Positions 17,617-28,856 are shown, numbered from the stretch's first letter. The stretch is 63,505 nucleotides of DNA from Oscillatoria sp. CS-180 (GCF_028330965.1 NZ_JAQMUB010000005.1:1-63505), one strand, 5' to 3'. Notes: generated by a model from the sequence alone, not told the origin. Numbers and translations are program-made.

Positions 17617-17993
17617 CTCATCAATATTGGTCAGTGAGTCAATCAAGCAAAAATCTTGAACGATATGTATCACCCTATCTTGTTATTTCAATGAAGTAAA
17701 TTTGATATCTCAATACATTGTTTGATATTTCAATGAATTAGTAGCTTTTCTTCGGAACCAAAGGGTATTAATGTCAAGTCTATAAAGGGTGAAATTCGAG
17801 CTTTTTATAAGCTCTCAACGTTCGCTCAAAACCCTTGCGTAGGCATTGTTCAAGGGTTTAAGTCATTGATCTTTATCGGGATCAAAAACCTCGATGAAGT
17901 TTTGGTGAATACTGTCATCCGGACTTCCACGTAAATCGTTGTTGCCCATATTCTATGTAAATCAGAAGGACCAATCTAGGAGTCAACTTTCCT
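17617..17993. other. intergenic region upstream of the sugar transferase
   Basis: About 380 AT-rich bases containing three phased short direct repeats (17680-17737). No coding region recognised. Confidence 0.5.
17680..17737 (+). repeat. three tandem repeats phased at about 20 bases
   Basis: TTGTTATTTCAATGAA (17680), TTTGATATCTCAATAC (17701) and TTTGATATTTCAATGAA (17721) start 21 and 20 bases apart, close to two helical turns, so they would lie on one face of the DNA. They could be a transcription factor array for the downstream sugar transferase gene, whose start is about 255 bases away. Confidence 0.55.
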
Positions 17994-18713
17994 GTGATCA
18001 GGATTCAGAGTCAGTCTACCGCTGCCATGGATGTTGCCCTGCCGACCGCAGCGCCGCAAATCGTTAGTGACCCATTATTCTGCCATTTACCGAGCATGGA
18101 ATCAGGCCATCCTTCGGTAAGAAGTATTCTTAAACGCTGTATTGATATTGTTGGTGCACTGATCGGATTACTGATTACCGCTATTTTGTTTATCCCGATT
18201 GCTATCAATATTCAAATTGACGACCCCGGTCCTATTTTTTACAGTCAAGTGCGATGCGGCTATCGAGGAAAAACGTTCCGAATTTGGAAGTTTCGCTCTA
18301 TGGTAGTCAACGCGGATGCCCTTAAGCACCTGGTTAGTAACGAAGCTCAGGGGCTAATTTTTAAGAATAAAAATGATCCGAGAGTTACTCGCATTGGTTC
18401 TTTTTTACGGAAGACAAGTCTTGATGAATTTCCTCAGTTCTGGAACGTTCTTGTCGGCAATATGAGCTTGGTGGGGACAAGGCCACCCACCATTGATGAG
18501 GTTATGAGATACGAGCCTCATCATTGGCAACGGTTAGAGGTTAAACCAGGCATTACTGGTGAATGGCAAGTGCGCGGTCGTTCCTCCATAGATAACTTTG
18601 AGAATGTCGTCAGCATGGATCTTCAATATCAGGAGCGGTGGTCAGCACTCTACGACATTAGGCTCATTCTAAAAACAGTTCTAGCTGTTCTACAGCGTCG
18701 AGGCGCTTGTTAG
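17994..18713 (+). CDS. undecaprenyl-phosphate sugar phosphotransferase (exopolysaccharide priming)
   Basis: 239 residues, bacterial sugar transferase family (WcaJ/CpsE catalytic half only). It transfers a sugar-1-phosphate to a polyprenyl phosphate at the cytoplasmic membrane, starting exopolysaccharide repeat units. One membrane helix (VGALIGLLITAILFIPIAI) is followed by KFRSM, LRKTSLDEFPQFWNVLVG, MSLVGTRPP and KPGITGEWQVRGR, all family signatures. GTG start with AGGAG 11 bases before. It lacks the N-terminal multi-helix domain of long homologues. No other polysaccharide gene is adjacent. Confidence 0.92.
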   Translation: MIRIQSQSTAAMDVALPTAAPQIVSDPLFCHLPSMESGHPSVRSILKRCIDIVGALIGLLITAILFIPIAINIQIDDPGPIFYSQVRCGYRGKTFRIWKFRSMVVNADALKHLVSNEAQGLIFKNKNDPRVTRIGSFLRKTSLDEFPQFWNVLVGNMSLVGTRPPTIDEVMRYEPHHWQRLEVKPGITGEWQVRGRSSIDNFENVVSMDLQYQERWSALYDIRLILKTVLAVLQRRGAC

Positions 18714-18780
18714 AGTACTCAGCACTAGGAAGATTAGAGCTGTCTAGATCCACAAAAATTTCATCTTCAACTCCAAGTTG

Positions 18781-18819
18781 AAAACGGAGCAGGTTTGGTC
18801 GCCTGACTCCGTTTTTTTT
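18781..18819 (+). terminator. intrinsic terminator after the sugar transferase gene
   Basis: AAAACGGAGCAGG pairs with CCTGACTCCGTTTT (one bulge) and is followed by eight T. It lies 67 bases past the stop at 18713. Confidence 0.85.
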
Positions 18820-19035
18820 CTCTGAATAAGCTTTGATGATGGATGCCTGTCGCTGCCTAACTTCAAGGGAAACAAGAACCTTAATAGCTATCACCAATTC
18901 TGTTAGACCAAGACAGATGGCCATCATCCTTCACCCGCAGCTCTCGCAGTAGCCGTTTTGTGTCAATAGAAAGAGCTTGCAGAAAAGGTTCATCTGCAAG
19001 CTCTCTATTGTGTTCTATTGGTTTAGCTTGGTAGC
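18820..19035. other. intergenic between sugar transferase and psbY
   Basis: Non-coding except for the psbY terminator at 18964-19010. A minus-strand open frame across 18664-18927 overlaps the sugar transferase and its terminator and is not credible as a gene. Confidence 0.5.
18964..19010 (-). terminator. psbY terminator hairpin
   Basis: CAATAGAAAGAGCTTGCAG and CTGCAAGCTCTCTATTG form a long stem around an 11-base loop, 26 bases past the psbY stop. Confidence 0.75.
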
Positions 19036-19158
19036 CTAAGCTTCCCGACTGTCTAAGAAAGTCTGGAGTTGACCCAACGCAGCTCTACCAATGTTGAAAA
19101 CAGCCCAACTTGCAGCCAGTGCAACTGGAGCCAACACAACCACGATTCTCCAATCCAT
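19036..19158 (-). CDS. psbY: photosystem II protein PsbY
   Basis: 40-residue single-helix thylakoid subunit at the edge of photosystem II by cytochrome b559. The translation begins MDWRIVVVLAPVALAASWAV and continues FNIGRAALGQLQ, a close match to cyanobacterial PsbY. The ATG at 19158 is chosen over the in-frame ATG at 19164 because GGAG sits eight bases before the former and only two before the latter. Monocistronic, with its own terminator. Confidence 0.94.
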   Translation of the reverse strand: MDWRIVVVLAPVALAASWAVFNIGRAALGQLQTFLDSREA

Positions 19159-19252
19159 GACCATATCTCCTAAAAGCCTGTTTAATAGTTTGTGATAATT
19201 CTCTCATAATTTTTCGAAACCTGTTTCATATTTCTTCTCAAATCCAAGAAAA

Positions 19253-19801
19253 TTATCTGAATCCCAAAGAGGTCCCTTGTCCTGCATGGACGATCGCAAG
19301 CTGGTGATATTTTTTAGCGTGGTCAATCAGGTCAGCGGCCTCCTCTTCCGAGACTGCTCGCATGAGCTTGGCAGGAAGACCCACAACGAGCGATCGCGAC
19401 GGCACATCTTTCGTAACTAGTGCGCCTGCCCCAACAATGCTGCCTGCTCCAATCCGCACTCCATTTAGCACGATCGCCCCAATCCCTATCAAGCAGCCCT
19501 CTTCAATATGGGCACCGTGAATAACCGCTCGATGCCCCACCGTGACATACGCCTCTAAAACTGTGGGTTGGCCTGGGTCACCATGCAAGATTGCCCCATC
19601 CTGAATATTGCTATAGGCACCAATCTGAATAGATTCCACATCGGCTCGTAAGACTGCTCCATACCAAACACTACAGCCTTCAGCTAGGGTGACTTCCCCC
19701 ATTACAGTTGCCCCCGGAGCAACAAAAGCGGCCTGAGATACGTCGGGAGAATCCCAAAAATTTCCCCCAGGAGACAAAATCGGGGTCTGAAAGTTAGTCA
19801 T
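19253..19801 (-). CDS. gamma-carbonic-anhydrase-like hexapeptide-repeat protein
   Basis: About 182 residues of left-handed beta helix repeats (VAPGATVMGEV, AYSNIQDGAILHGD, VTVGHRAVIHGAHIEEG, CLIGIGAIVLNGVRIG). The His of ILHGD and the two His of VGHRAVIHG lie where gamma-class carbonic anhydrases bind zinc. Cyanobacterial members resemble the N-terminal part of CcmM and YrdA-type proteins; catalytic activity is not assured. An in-frame ATG at 19816 would add five residues and I cannot decide between them. It is divergent from the TIGR02652 gene with about 100 bases between. Confidence 0.85.
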   Translation of the reverse strand: MTNFQTPILSPGGNFWDSPDVSQAAFVAPGATVMGEVTLAEGCSVWYGAVLRADVESIQIGAYSNIQDGAILHGDPGQPTVLEAYVTVGHRAVIHGAHIEEGCLIGIGAIVLNGVRIGAGSIVGAGALVTKDVPSRSLVVGLPAKLMRAVSEEEAADLIDHAKKYHQLAIVHAGQGTSLGFR

Positions 19802-19901
19802 CACTAAGAACTTCATACAGAATGAACATAAATCGGGCTGTTCCCCCCGCTATAATACGGCTACCGGAACCCGTCGGACTGCATCCATCGGCTATCGCTC
19901 A

Positions 19902-20411
19902 ATGGTTAACCCAGCCCTACAACACCCTATTTTTGGCCCAGACATCAGGTGTCCTCACTGCCGTCAAACGATTCCGGCGTTGACCCTGACGGATACTTAT
20001 CTGTGTCCCCGACATGGAGCTTTTGAGGCAGATCCCACCAGCAAGGAACTTGTACACTTGCAGTCGGGGCGTCACTGGCGCCAGTGGGAAGGCGAATGGT
20101 ATCGTCAGCACACCCATCCAGACGGTATTCGCTTCGAGATTCATGAAGCATTAGACCGTTTATATACTCAAGGCTTTCGGGCAACGCGGGTGATCATCGC
20201 TCAACGCTACCAGGATCTTGTGAAGGCCTATTTAGAACGCAGTGCTCCTTGGCGAGGAAATAGCGAAGGGGGATCCCCCAGACTTTATGGCCTGCCGGTA
20301 GAGTTTAGTCCTTCAGCGGATGAGGAACCCTGTTGGAACGTAATCAACTTCAATCTTGAGAAAGAGCCGGGTGTACCTGTCCGTTATCCATATTTTCGAT
20401 TGTTTGAATAA
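19902..20411 (+). CDS. TIGR02652 family cyanobacterial protein
   Basis: 169 residues. Contains a CPHC...CPRH zinc-ribbon-like start (residues 17-37), then strongly conserved GRHWRQWEGEWYRQHTHP and FEIHEALDRLYTQG. I recognise this as the cyanobacteria-specific TIGR02652 family of unknown function. It is followed 11 bases later by a VOC-family gene, then an ATPase gene that overlaps it, so the three are probably one transcription unit. Confidence 0.82.
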   Translation: MVNPALQHPIFGPDIRCPHCRQTIPALTLTDTYLCPRHGAFEADPTSKELVHLQSGRHWRQWEGEWYRQHTHPDGIRFEIHEALDRLYTQGFRATRVIIAQRYQDLVKAYLERSAPWRGNSEGGSPRLYGLPVEFSPSADEEPCWNVINFNLEKEPGVPVRYPYFRLFE

Positions 20412-20422
20412 TTGCGATCGCA

Positions 20423-20866
20423 ATGCACCATGCGTCTATCCGTACAGCTGATATTCACCGAGCTATCACCTTCTATCAGCTACTAGGCTTTGAAATGGAA
20501 GAGCAGTTTACCGCTGGCATCACTTTGGCCTGCTGGATGACGGGACTGACGGGACGCATTGAACTGTTGCAAATTCCAGAGCCAAAGGCAACGCCAGACT
20601 GTTTTCATGATGAACATTACACTGGCTATTACCATCTGTCTTTTGATTTAACAGAAGTCACCGATAGTTTGCCGGATTGGTTAGAATCGCTGGAAACACG
20701 TTTTGCGGAAGCTCACGAGAACACTCCTGACGGTGTTACACCGCTCAAGATTTTGCTGCCTCCAACACAGCAAATGATTGGGACCTCTGTCTATGAGGTT
20801 GCGTTTGTTGCAGATGCAGACGGTTTACCTTTGGAGTTTTTGCGGATGATGAAACATGAGCAGTAG
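20423..20866 (+). CDS. VOC family (glyoxalase-like) protein
   Basis: 147 residues with the paired beta-alpha-beta-beta-beta pattern of vicinal oxygen chelate proteins. The start HHASIRTADIHRAITFYQLL is typical, and VAFVADADGLPLEFLRM closes the second module. Likely metal ligands are His near the start, His in GYYHLSFDL and Glu in PLEFL. Function may be a lyase, dioxygenase or binding protein. The stop overlaps the start of the next gene by 11 bases. Confidence 0.82.
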   Translation: MHHASIRTADIHRAITFYQLLGFEMEEQFTAGITLACWMTGLTGRIELLQIPEPKATPDCFHDEHYTGYYHLSFDLTEVTDSLPDWLESLETRFAEAHENTPDGVTPLKILLPPTQQMIGTSVYEVAFVADADGLPLEFLRMMKHEQ

Positions 20867-22373
20867 CGGGGCAAAGCCTTTCAAGAACAATTGGGAATAT
20901 CTGAAAGTAGAGCTGCGCTGGCTCGATCGCGTCCTAATGATGGCAGTGTCTCGTAAACGTCAAGACGATAAAACTATTCATCAAGTTGCCAACAATTCAG
21001 CAGATAAAATTACGAGTCACTGGTGGAAGGGCATTATCTCTGTCAGCAGAGGCATTGACGACCGAGAAGGCCCACCCCCTAAGTCCCCAGCGAAATCCGT
21101 ACCCACTGCCAGCTACAGTCAACAATTAGAAGCACGAATTCAAGCAAGCTACGAAGCAAAGATAATCCTAGCGTTGCCCCTACTGCGAGATCGCTTGGGT
21201 TTATCCGAAGTTGAGAAAAATATTGTGTTGATGGCGATCGCACCCGAAATCAATCGTCGTTACGGTCGCCTTTACGATTACTTACAAGAAGAAGAGGGAG
21301 CATTGGCAGATTTGCCTACCGTCGATCTCTGTCTTCGCATTCTTTGTCGCAACGACAATGATTGGCAGCAAACACGAGCAAAATTAACTGCGACTCACTC
21401 TCTAGCTCATCGAGGACTGGTTGAGTGGATCGGCGATGAAGACGGCACGTTGTTGAGTCAGCAGGTTAGGGTAAGCGATCCGTTAGCTCGCTTTTTATTG
21501 TCAGATCATCCCAGTGAAAAAGTATTAAGCAGTCTTTTGGCAGAGACGGGCATCGAAGACAACGTATTTATATCAGATAGCATTCTGACCTCGACAGCTG
21601 AGCAAGCGTCAGCCACCAGTTCGGAATTACCTTTGGAAGAGGAGTCTTCTGGTCAACCCCAAAACCCAACCCTGTCTTCCCAAGTCGAAGTGAGTTGGGA
21701 AACGCTTGTGCTCCCCAAGAAGCTTATCCATCAGCTACAGCACCTCGGTCGTCAAACTGTACAGCGTCAGCAGGGTCCAATGATGGGCCTAATTGTTTTG
21801 TTAGTAGGCGATACAGGCACGGGTAAAACAACTGCTGCCGCAGCGATCGCTTCGCAAATCAACCAGGCGCTAACCTGCGTAGATTTGGCAACCCTATCAC
21901 CCGAACAATACCCTGGCGTCTTAACTGATTCGCCCAACGAAAACTCCAGCCTGCTATTGATCAAACAAGGAAAACACTGGTTTGGTCGGAACTCGCAGGT
22001 TGACCAAAGTTGGCTGCATCAGTGGTGGCAATGGCGCAAACAGTTCGGTTTAACCTTGGTGTCTGTCAAAAGCCTAGAAACGGTACGTCCCAGTTGGCGG
22101 CAGTCATTTGATGGTATCTTGCACTTTCCACGCCCTGATAAAAAAGGGCGTTGTCGGTTGTGGGCGCAGTCATTTGCACCTGAGTTCAACACTCAACGGC
22201 TTAGTTGGTCTGAGCTTGCCGAACAGCTCCCCCTCACAGGCGGAGACATTCAGACGATCGCTCAAACTATCCAACTCGATTTGCAAGAACGTCAGCGCTC
22301 AACCGTTACGCTACAGGCATTGCGAGACGCTCTACGGCTTCATCACCCCCATCTGGAATTGAAAACTCGATAA
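20856..22373 (+). CDS. AAA-type ATPase, function unknown
   Basis: 505 residues. The N-terminal 230 residues form a helical domain seen in other AAA proteins of this class (LLRDRLGLSEVEKNIVLMAI, PEINRRYGRLYDYLQ). The P-loop VGDTGTGKTTAAAAI is around residue 315; the Walker B region is weak (NSSLLLIK, no clear acidic pair), and a C-terminal helical domain follows (LTGGDIQTIAQTIQLDL). The poor Walker B suggests reduced hydrolysis. Translationally coupled to the VOC gene. Confidence 0.75.
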   Translation: MSSSGAKPFKNNWEYLKVELRWLDRVLMMAVSRKRQDDKTIHQVANNSADKITSHWWKGIISVSRGIDDREGPPPKSPAKSVPTASYSQQLEARIQASYEAKIILALPLLRDRLGLSEVEKNIVLMAIAPEINRRYGRLYDYLQEEEGALADLPTVDLCLRILCRNDNDWQQTRAKLTATHSLAHRGLVEWIGDEDGTLLSQQVRVSDPLARFLLSDHPSEKVLSSLLAETGIEDNVFISDSILTSTAEQASATSSELPLEEESSGQPQNPTLSSQVEVSWETLVLPKKLIHQLQHLGRQTVQRQQGPMMGLIVLLVGDTGTGKTTAAAAIASQINQALTCVDLATLSPEQYPGVLTDSPNENSSLLLIKQGKHWFGRNSQVDQSWLHQWWQWRKQFGLTLVSVKSLETVRPSWRQSFDGILHFPRPDKKGRCRLWAQSFAPEFNTQRLSWSELAEQLPLTGGDIQTIAQTIQLDLQERQRSTVTLQALRDALRLHHPHLELKTR

Positions 22374-22393
22374 GGCATATCAAGCAAACAGCC

Positions 22394-23215
22394 TCAAGCT
22401 ATCGCGTCCAAAACACCCGTAACAGCGATCGCCCAGCCCTTTGGAGCCAGATCGGGAGCTATTTGCCAGCCTCGTTCTGCCAGCCTCGGGTGGGGCCCAG
22501 CTTCTCCTGGCAGAACGATCGCTCGGTCTACGTTTTCCAACATGTCAAGATCGTTAGGACTGTTACCCAATCCGATAGACACAAGCGGTCCCCCATCAGC
22601 CAAAATAGGTTCATACAGCGTTACTAATGTGTGAACTGCAATGCCTTTTCCCGCTTCAGCACCAATTAGATGAGAGAAGCGATCGCCCACCACAACGTTG
22701 AATCCCATACCCTGCGCAGCCGCCACCAACGTTTCTGAAGCTGTATTTTTAGGCGTCAAAAAAGGCTCGGTGAACTCTCTCATCTTTGCCTCATGAGCAG
22801 CTTCTGGGTTCAAGCCGGTCAGCTGCTGAACTTGTTCGATAGAGAGATCGCCAAATCCCTTAAGTGGTCGTCCAAGGTCTTGGGCGATCGCCTTCAATCC
22901 TGCCCGAGCCATGACGTAGCTCACGCCCAACGGCACCACTCGATACGGACCATCGTCATCCCCTTCTGGTAGCGGATAGGGACAGGTATCACGGGGAATA
23001 TAGATCGCGCTGCCGTTCTCCACCACAAATGGATCAGTTAACCCGATTTGCTGAATTAAGGTCTCAACCTCGGCTCTAGTCTTACTGGTCACAGGAATCA
23101 CAGGAATTCCCCGTTGCTTCATCCGCTCAATTACCGGCAGTGCAGCATCGTAGTCATAACTTTGAGGATGCAGTAGCGTTCCATCCAAGTCCGTAAAGAG
23201 AATGAGTGCAGCCAT
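22394..23215 (-). CDS. HAD-IIB phosphatase, mannosyl-3-phosphoglycerate phosphatase family
   Basis: 273 residues. Motif I FTDLDGTLL at the start has both catalytic Asp; PVTSKTRAEVETL is motif II with its Thr/Ser; FVVENGSAIYIP is typical of the MpgP/YedP family; GLGNSPNDLDML is motif IV. Family members remove phosphate from mannosyl- or glucosyl-3-phosphoglycerate in compatible-solute synthesis. The synthase is not in this window, so the substrate is uncertain. Confidence 0.85.
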   Translation of the reverse strand: MAALILFTDLDGTLLHPQSYDYDAALPVIERMKQRGIPVIPVTSKTRAEVETLIQQIGLTDPFVVENGSAIYIPRDTCPYPLPEGDDDGPYRVVPLGVSYVMARAGLKAIAQDLGRPLKGFGDLSIEQVQQLTGLNPEAAHEAKMREFTEPFLTPKNTASETLVAAAQGMGFNVVVGDRFSHLIGAEAGKGIAVHTLVTLYEPILADGGPLVSIGLGNSPNDLDMLENVDRAIVLPGEAGPHPRLAERGWQIAPDLAPKGWAIAVTGVLDAIA

Positions 23216-23583
23216 TCCAGGTATCCTTCCCAGCAGCCCTTTTATTCTCTTACAAAGAGCCTTCCTTCAGCCTTATATCTCCTCATGTTTGATTTCTATA
23301 GCCATCGCCAGTGCCGTTAAGACGAGGCGACGAGCCAGCCGGCTACACGCTAAGCACCGGTGTATTGGCCTAAATGACTGAAGCTAGATCTTCTTGACTA
23401 CGCATCGTTGTAGAAAAATATTTGCAGAGAGTTGAGGCTAAGGTAACTAGTTGGGAACCCTGAACATCAAGGAGTAGTTAAGCGGGAATTTCTAATAATT
23501 AGGTGATTTTCTCGAAGATAAGCTAACGTTGAGTTGCGCAAGTGCTCCCAGATGTTCATCCGAATCGTTAGAAGCTGCGAGTT
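23216..23583. other. dnaK1 upstream region
   Basis: Contains a repeat copy at 23296-23345 and the dnaK1 leader. I looked for a CIRCE element and found none. No other gene. Confidence 0.55.
23296..23345 (+). repeat. interspersed repeat family copy
   Basis: CTATAGCCATCGCCAGTGCC followed by GTTAAGACGAGGCGACGAGC. Same family as the copies near 34345, 40241, 41821, 42490, 52997 and 62961. Confidence 0.7.
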
Positions 23584-25584
23584 ATGGGTAAAGTAATCGG
23601 AATAGACCTCGGAACTACTAATAGCTGTGTGGCCGTTCTAGAGGGTGGTCAGCCGATTGTAATCACTAATGTTGAGGGAGGACGGACAACTCCCAGTATT
23701 GTTGGTTTCGGCAAGAATGCAGAGCGCCTAGTTGGACAACTTGCTAAGCGACAAGCAGTAACAAACGCGGAAAATACGGTCTACAGCATCAAACGATTCA
23801 TCGGACGACGGTGGGACGATACTGAGGACGAACGATCCCGAGTTCCCTACGTATGTATATCAGGAAGAGATAGTACCGTCGATGTTGAAGTCCGGGGCAA
23901 AGCCTATACGCCCCAAGAGATTTCTGCCATGATCTTGCAGAAATTGAAGCAGGACGCGGAAGCTTATCTCGGTGAAGAGGTAACTCAAGCTGTTATTACG
24001 GTACCTGCCTACTTTACAGACGCTCAACGGCAGGCCACAAAAGACGCTGGCACGATCGCAGGCCTCGAAGTCTTACGTATCATCAACGAGCCAACCGCAG
24101 CAGCCTTGGCTTATGGATTAGATAAGCAAGATCAGGATCAGACGATTCTCGTATTTGACTTAGGCGGAGGGACTTTTGACGTCTCCGTATTGCAACTAGG
24201 AGACGGGGTCTTTGAGGTTAAAGCGACATCGGGAAACAATCACTTGGGCGGTGATGATTTTGACAACAGTATTGCCCAATGGATGATTGAAATTTTTCGC
24301 GAACAAGAAGGCATTGATCTCTCTGCTGATCGTATGGCACTTCAGCGCATCCGCGAAGCGGCTGAAAAGGCCAAAATTGAGTTGTCTACGATGCAAACAA
24401 CGTCCATCAACTTACCGTTTATTACGGCTGATGAGACAGGACCGAAGCATCTGGAAATGAGTCTCAGCCGTGCCCAATTTGAGCAGCAGGCTAAGACACT
24501 CATCGAAGGCACTCTAGAGCCGGTACAGCAGGCCATCAAAGATGCGGAGCTTTCGCCTGAAGAAATTGACAAAATTCTGCTTGTAGGAGGCTCTACCCGA
24601 ATCCCGGCTGTTCAAGCGGCCATCTCCGAATTTTTTGGCGGCAAAGCACCTGATCGCTCGGTTAATCCAGACGAAGCAGTGGCATTAGGGGCTTCAATCC
24701 AGGCAGGCGTTTTAGGTGGAGAAGTCAAAGATCTGTTACTGCTGGATGTCACGCCTTTGTCCTTAGGCATTGAAACCCTAGGGGAAGTATTCACAAAGAT
24801 TATCGAGCGTAACACGACTATCCCAACTAGCAAAACGCAAGTCTTTTCAACAGCAACTGATGGTCAAACCTCTGTTGAAGTTCATGTGCTTCAGGGCGAG
24901 CGAGCAATGGCCAAGGACAACAAAAGTCTGGGTAAGTTTCAGCTCACCGGTATTCCACCAGCCCCTAGAGGTATCCCTCAAATTGAAGTGTCTTTCGAAA
25001 TCGACGCTGATGGTATTTTGCAGGTAGCCGCCCGAGATAAGGGAACGGGCAGAGCGCAGAGTATTCGCATTACGAATACGGGGGGTCTTAGCCAGGATGA
25101 AGTCCAAAAGATGCGCCTGGATGCTGAGAACTATGCCGATGAGGACGAACGGCGCAGACAGGTTGCAGATCTGGTCAATCAGGCTGATAACCTGCTTTAC
25201 AGCTATGAGGCAGCCCTGCGTGACACCAGTGATTTGAGCATTGATGACACCCTGCGGGCGATCGCTGAAGAAAAAGCTGTTGAACTTCGCGCCGCCATGC
25301 AAGACAAGGCGATTACCCCAGATAAACTGCGTCGCGCCATTGAGGAATTCCAGCAAGCCTTCTTCAAGATGACTTCAACGATATATGACCAATCTGAGCT
25401 TGACGAAGAAGGAGTTGACTTCAACGTTGAAATGCCTACCGAGCAAATGTCGGAGACTAAAGATCAATCCTTAGAAGATGCCTTGGCTGACGCTAACAGT
25501 GTTGCTGACGCCAGCAGTACCAGTAGTGATGAAGACGGCACGCTCGACGTTACAATCACGGCTGACTATGAAGCGATTGATTAA
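23584..25584 (+). CDS. dnaK1: DnaK1-type Hsp70 chaperone
   Basis: 666 residues. ATP-dependent protein-folding chaperone. Visible are [42 protein letters not shown] and [12 protein letters not shown] in the ATPase domain, [17 protein letters not shown] at the linker and substrate domain, and an acidic helical tail. The stretch [19 protein letters not shown] and the ending without EEVD suggest the DnaK1 paralogue rather than the canonical DnaK2. It heads a set with dnaJ, tusA and rsgA. Confidence 0.93.
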   Translation: MGKVIGIDLGTTNSCVAVLEGGQPIVITNVEGGRTTPSIVGFGKNAERLVGQLAKRQAVTNAENTVYSIKRFIGRRWDDTEDERSRVPYVCISGRDSTVDVEVRGKAYTPQEISAMILQKLKQDAEAYLGEEVTQAVITVPAYFTDAQRQATKDAGTIAGLEVLRIINEPTAAALAYGLDKQDQDQTILVFDLGGGTFDVSVLQLGDGVFEVKATSGNNHLGGDDFDNSIAQWMIEIFREQEGIDLSADRMALQRIREAAEKAKIELSTMQTTSINLPFITADETGPKHLEMSLSRAQFEQQAKTLIEGTLEPVQQAIKDAELSPEEIDKILLVGGSTRIPAVQAAISEFFGGKAPDRSVNPDEAVALGASIQAGVLGGEVKDLLLLDVTPLSLGIETLGEVFTKIIERNTTIPTSKTQVFSTATDGQTSVEVHVLQGERAMAKDNKSLGKFQLTGIPPAPRGIPQIEVSFEIDADGILQVAARDKGTGRAQSIRITNTGGLSQDEVQKMRLDAENYADEDERRRQVADLVNQADNLLYSYEAALRDTSDLSIDDTLRAIAEEKAVELRAAMQDKAITPDKLRRAIEEFQQAFFKMTSTIYDQSELDEEGVDFNVEMPTEQMSETKDQSLEDALADANSVADASSTSSDEDGTLDVTITADYEAID

Positions 25585-25677
25585 ATCTAGACGATTTATA
25601 AGTGGGTTGTTTACTCATCCGATGCGACGTCCCATAGAATGGATTAATGTACCGTAACGTAAATTCAGCATTGCTAA

Positions 25678-27095
<1,418 letters not shown>

Positions 27096-27102
27096 TGCTT
27101 CT

Positions 27103-28236
27103 ATGACTTCTTCTTCTGCGGTTGAACTGCCCATGAACGCCCCTTTGAGGGGCACAGTAGTCTCCGTTCAGGCTAACTATTACTGGGTGCGGTTGGAGGA
27201 GTGGACAGGTATTCCGTACCCTGTTTCGATGCTGCTATGCACTCGTCGAGCACGCCTCAAGAAAGTTGGACAGCAGGTCATGGTGGGCGATCGCGTTCAG
27301 CTCGAAGAACCTGACTGGGAAGGACAGCGAGCTGCGATCGCTGCCGTTGATCCTCGAAAGACTCAGCTAGATCGCCCTCCGGTTGCCAATGCTGATCAAA
27401 TTTTGCTGATCTTCGCACTGGCTGAACCGAATCTAGACGTGCACCAACTCACCCGCTTTCTGGTCAAGGCAGAGTTGACAGGTTTGGACGTCTGCCTGTG
27501 TCTCAACAAACGAGATCTGGTCAGTGCCGAAACTTTGACTTCTTGGCAGACCCGCATAGCCGACTGGGGCTACGCTCCCGTTATCATCAGCGTTAGACAG
27601 GACGACACTCTGCCAATACTGACAAAAGCCTTGAAAGATAAGATTACGGTTGTCTCAGGTCCATCCGGAGTCGGTAAATCAAGTCTGATCAATGCCTTGA
27701 TTCCCAAAGCTGAACTGCGCGTTAGCGCTGTTTCTGGCAAACTCGGGCGAGGGCGGCACACTACCCGACATGTTGAACTATTTGAATTACCTGGAGGAGG
27801 GCTGCTGGCAGATACCCCTGGATTTAATCAACCCGATATTATCTGTGCGCCTGAAACCTTGAGCAACTGCTTTCCTGAGATTCGCGATCGTCTCCAGCAT
27901 AATGCCTGCCAATTCACAGACTGCCTGCACCGGGGAGAACCCGGCTGTGCCGTTTCAGATGACTGGGAGCGCTATCCCGACTATTTAGAACTACTGAACG
28001 ACTGCATTAATCAAACTCAGTCAGTCAACGACTCAGCCGATCCTGACGAAGCCTTCAAAATCAAAATCACGAACGAGGGTCAAGTTCAACGAGAACCTCG
28101 GCTACAGCTCAAAAAACACCGTCGAGTTTCTCGTCGCAGCCGCAAGCAGTCTTTGGAAGATTTGCGATACGAATTGACTGACAATTTAAAAAACTTGGAT
28201 ACCCTTGACGAAGAAGACCTATATTCAGACCTCTGA
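27103..28236 (+). CDS. rsgA: ribosome small-subunit biogenesis GTPase RsgA
   Basis: About 377 residues from the ATG at 27103. The frame is open to 27064, but that start would lie inside tusA. An N-terminal OB fold is followed by a circularly permuted GTPase: G4 NKRDLV comes before G1 GPSGVGKSSLIN and G3 DTPG. A zinc-binding knuckle follows (NCFPEI, NACQFTDCLHRGEPGCAV), then a basic and acidic tail. It acts late in 30S maturation. Confidence 0.94.
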   Translation: MTSSSAVELPMNAPLRGTVVSVQANYYWVRLEEWTGIPYPVSMLLCTRRARLKKVGQQVMVGDRVQLEEPDWEGQRAAIAAVDPRKTQLDRPPVANADQILLIFALAEPNLDVHQLTRFLVKAELTGLDVCLCLNKRDLVSAETLTSWQTRIADWGYAPVIISVRQDDTLPILTKALKDKITVVSGPSGVGKSSLINALIPKAELRVSAVSGKLGRGRHTTRHVELFELPGGGLLADTPGFNQPDIICAPETLSNCFPEIRDRLQHNACQFTDCLHRGEPGCAVSDDWERYPDYLELLNDCINQTQSVNDSADPDEAFKIKITNEGQVQREPRLQLKKHRRVSRRSRKQSLEDLRYELTDNLKNLDTLDEEDLYSDL

Positions 28237-28325
28237 CGCACTTTGACATCCTGATTCTGATGACTCAGAACGCTTTAGCATCCTCTGCCTGAAGTCCTCT
28301 ATTTAATGTATTAACCCTAGGCATT

Positions 28326-28856
28326 ATGAAACAATTCATTGGTGGTTCTCTCATAATGACTGCGCTTTTGGTCACCGCCTGCAACCAGGATCAAGCCATA
28401 ACTGAGGACTTTTCCTCTGAAGCAGGGCAGTTCAGCATTTCAACCCCTGCACCACTGGAGGAGACGCAGCAATCAGTAGATACGCCGGTTGGTCCTATTG
28501 AGATTTACACCTTTACGGCAGAACAAGATGACGCTGCCTATGTTGTAGCTTATTCAGACTATCCACCTGAGATTGTGGAGCAGACTGATCCTGACCAACT
28601 CCTCGACAGCAGCCGTGACGGGGCTATCAACAACCTAGGCGGAACATTGGTCAGTGAAGAGGCTATTGACCTTGAGGGAAATCCTGGGCGATCGCTGGTC
28701 ATTAGCACCGACGTCAACGCTGGCGAACCCGCAGTGATTGATTCCCGCATTTACCTCGTGGAGAATCGCCTCTATCAAATCTTGGTCGTCATGCCAGAAG
28801 ACGACAATGACGACGCAGCTTCAACAAACTTCTTGGAGTCTTTTAGCCTTAACTGA
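28326..28856 (+). CDS. lipoprotein of unknown function
   Basis: 176 residues. Signal peptide with lipobox LLVTAC (Cys19), then a mature domain with alternating strands (FSISTPAPLEE, AYVVAYSDYPPE, RIYLVENRLYQILVVMP) that recalls PsbP/Mog1-like or DUF1795 folds. That fold match is only by impression. Own transcription signals are likely as it starts 89 bases after rsgA. Probably exported to the periplasm or lumen. Confidence 0.7.
   Translation: MKQFIGGSLIMTALLVTACNQDQAITEDFSSEAGQFSISTPAPLEETQQSVDTPVGPIEIYTFTAEQDDAAYVVAYSDYPPEIVEQTDPDQLLDSSRDGAINNLGGTLVSEEAIDLEGNPGRSLVISTDVNAGEPAVIDSRIYLVENRLYQILVVMPEDDNDDAASTNFLESFSLN

Noticed and set aside
18664-18927. 87-codon minus-strand frame after the sugar transferase
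   Set aside because: It overlaps the end of a secure gene and runs through its terminator.
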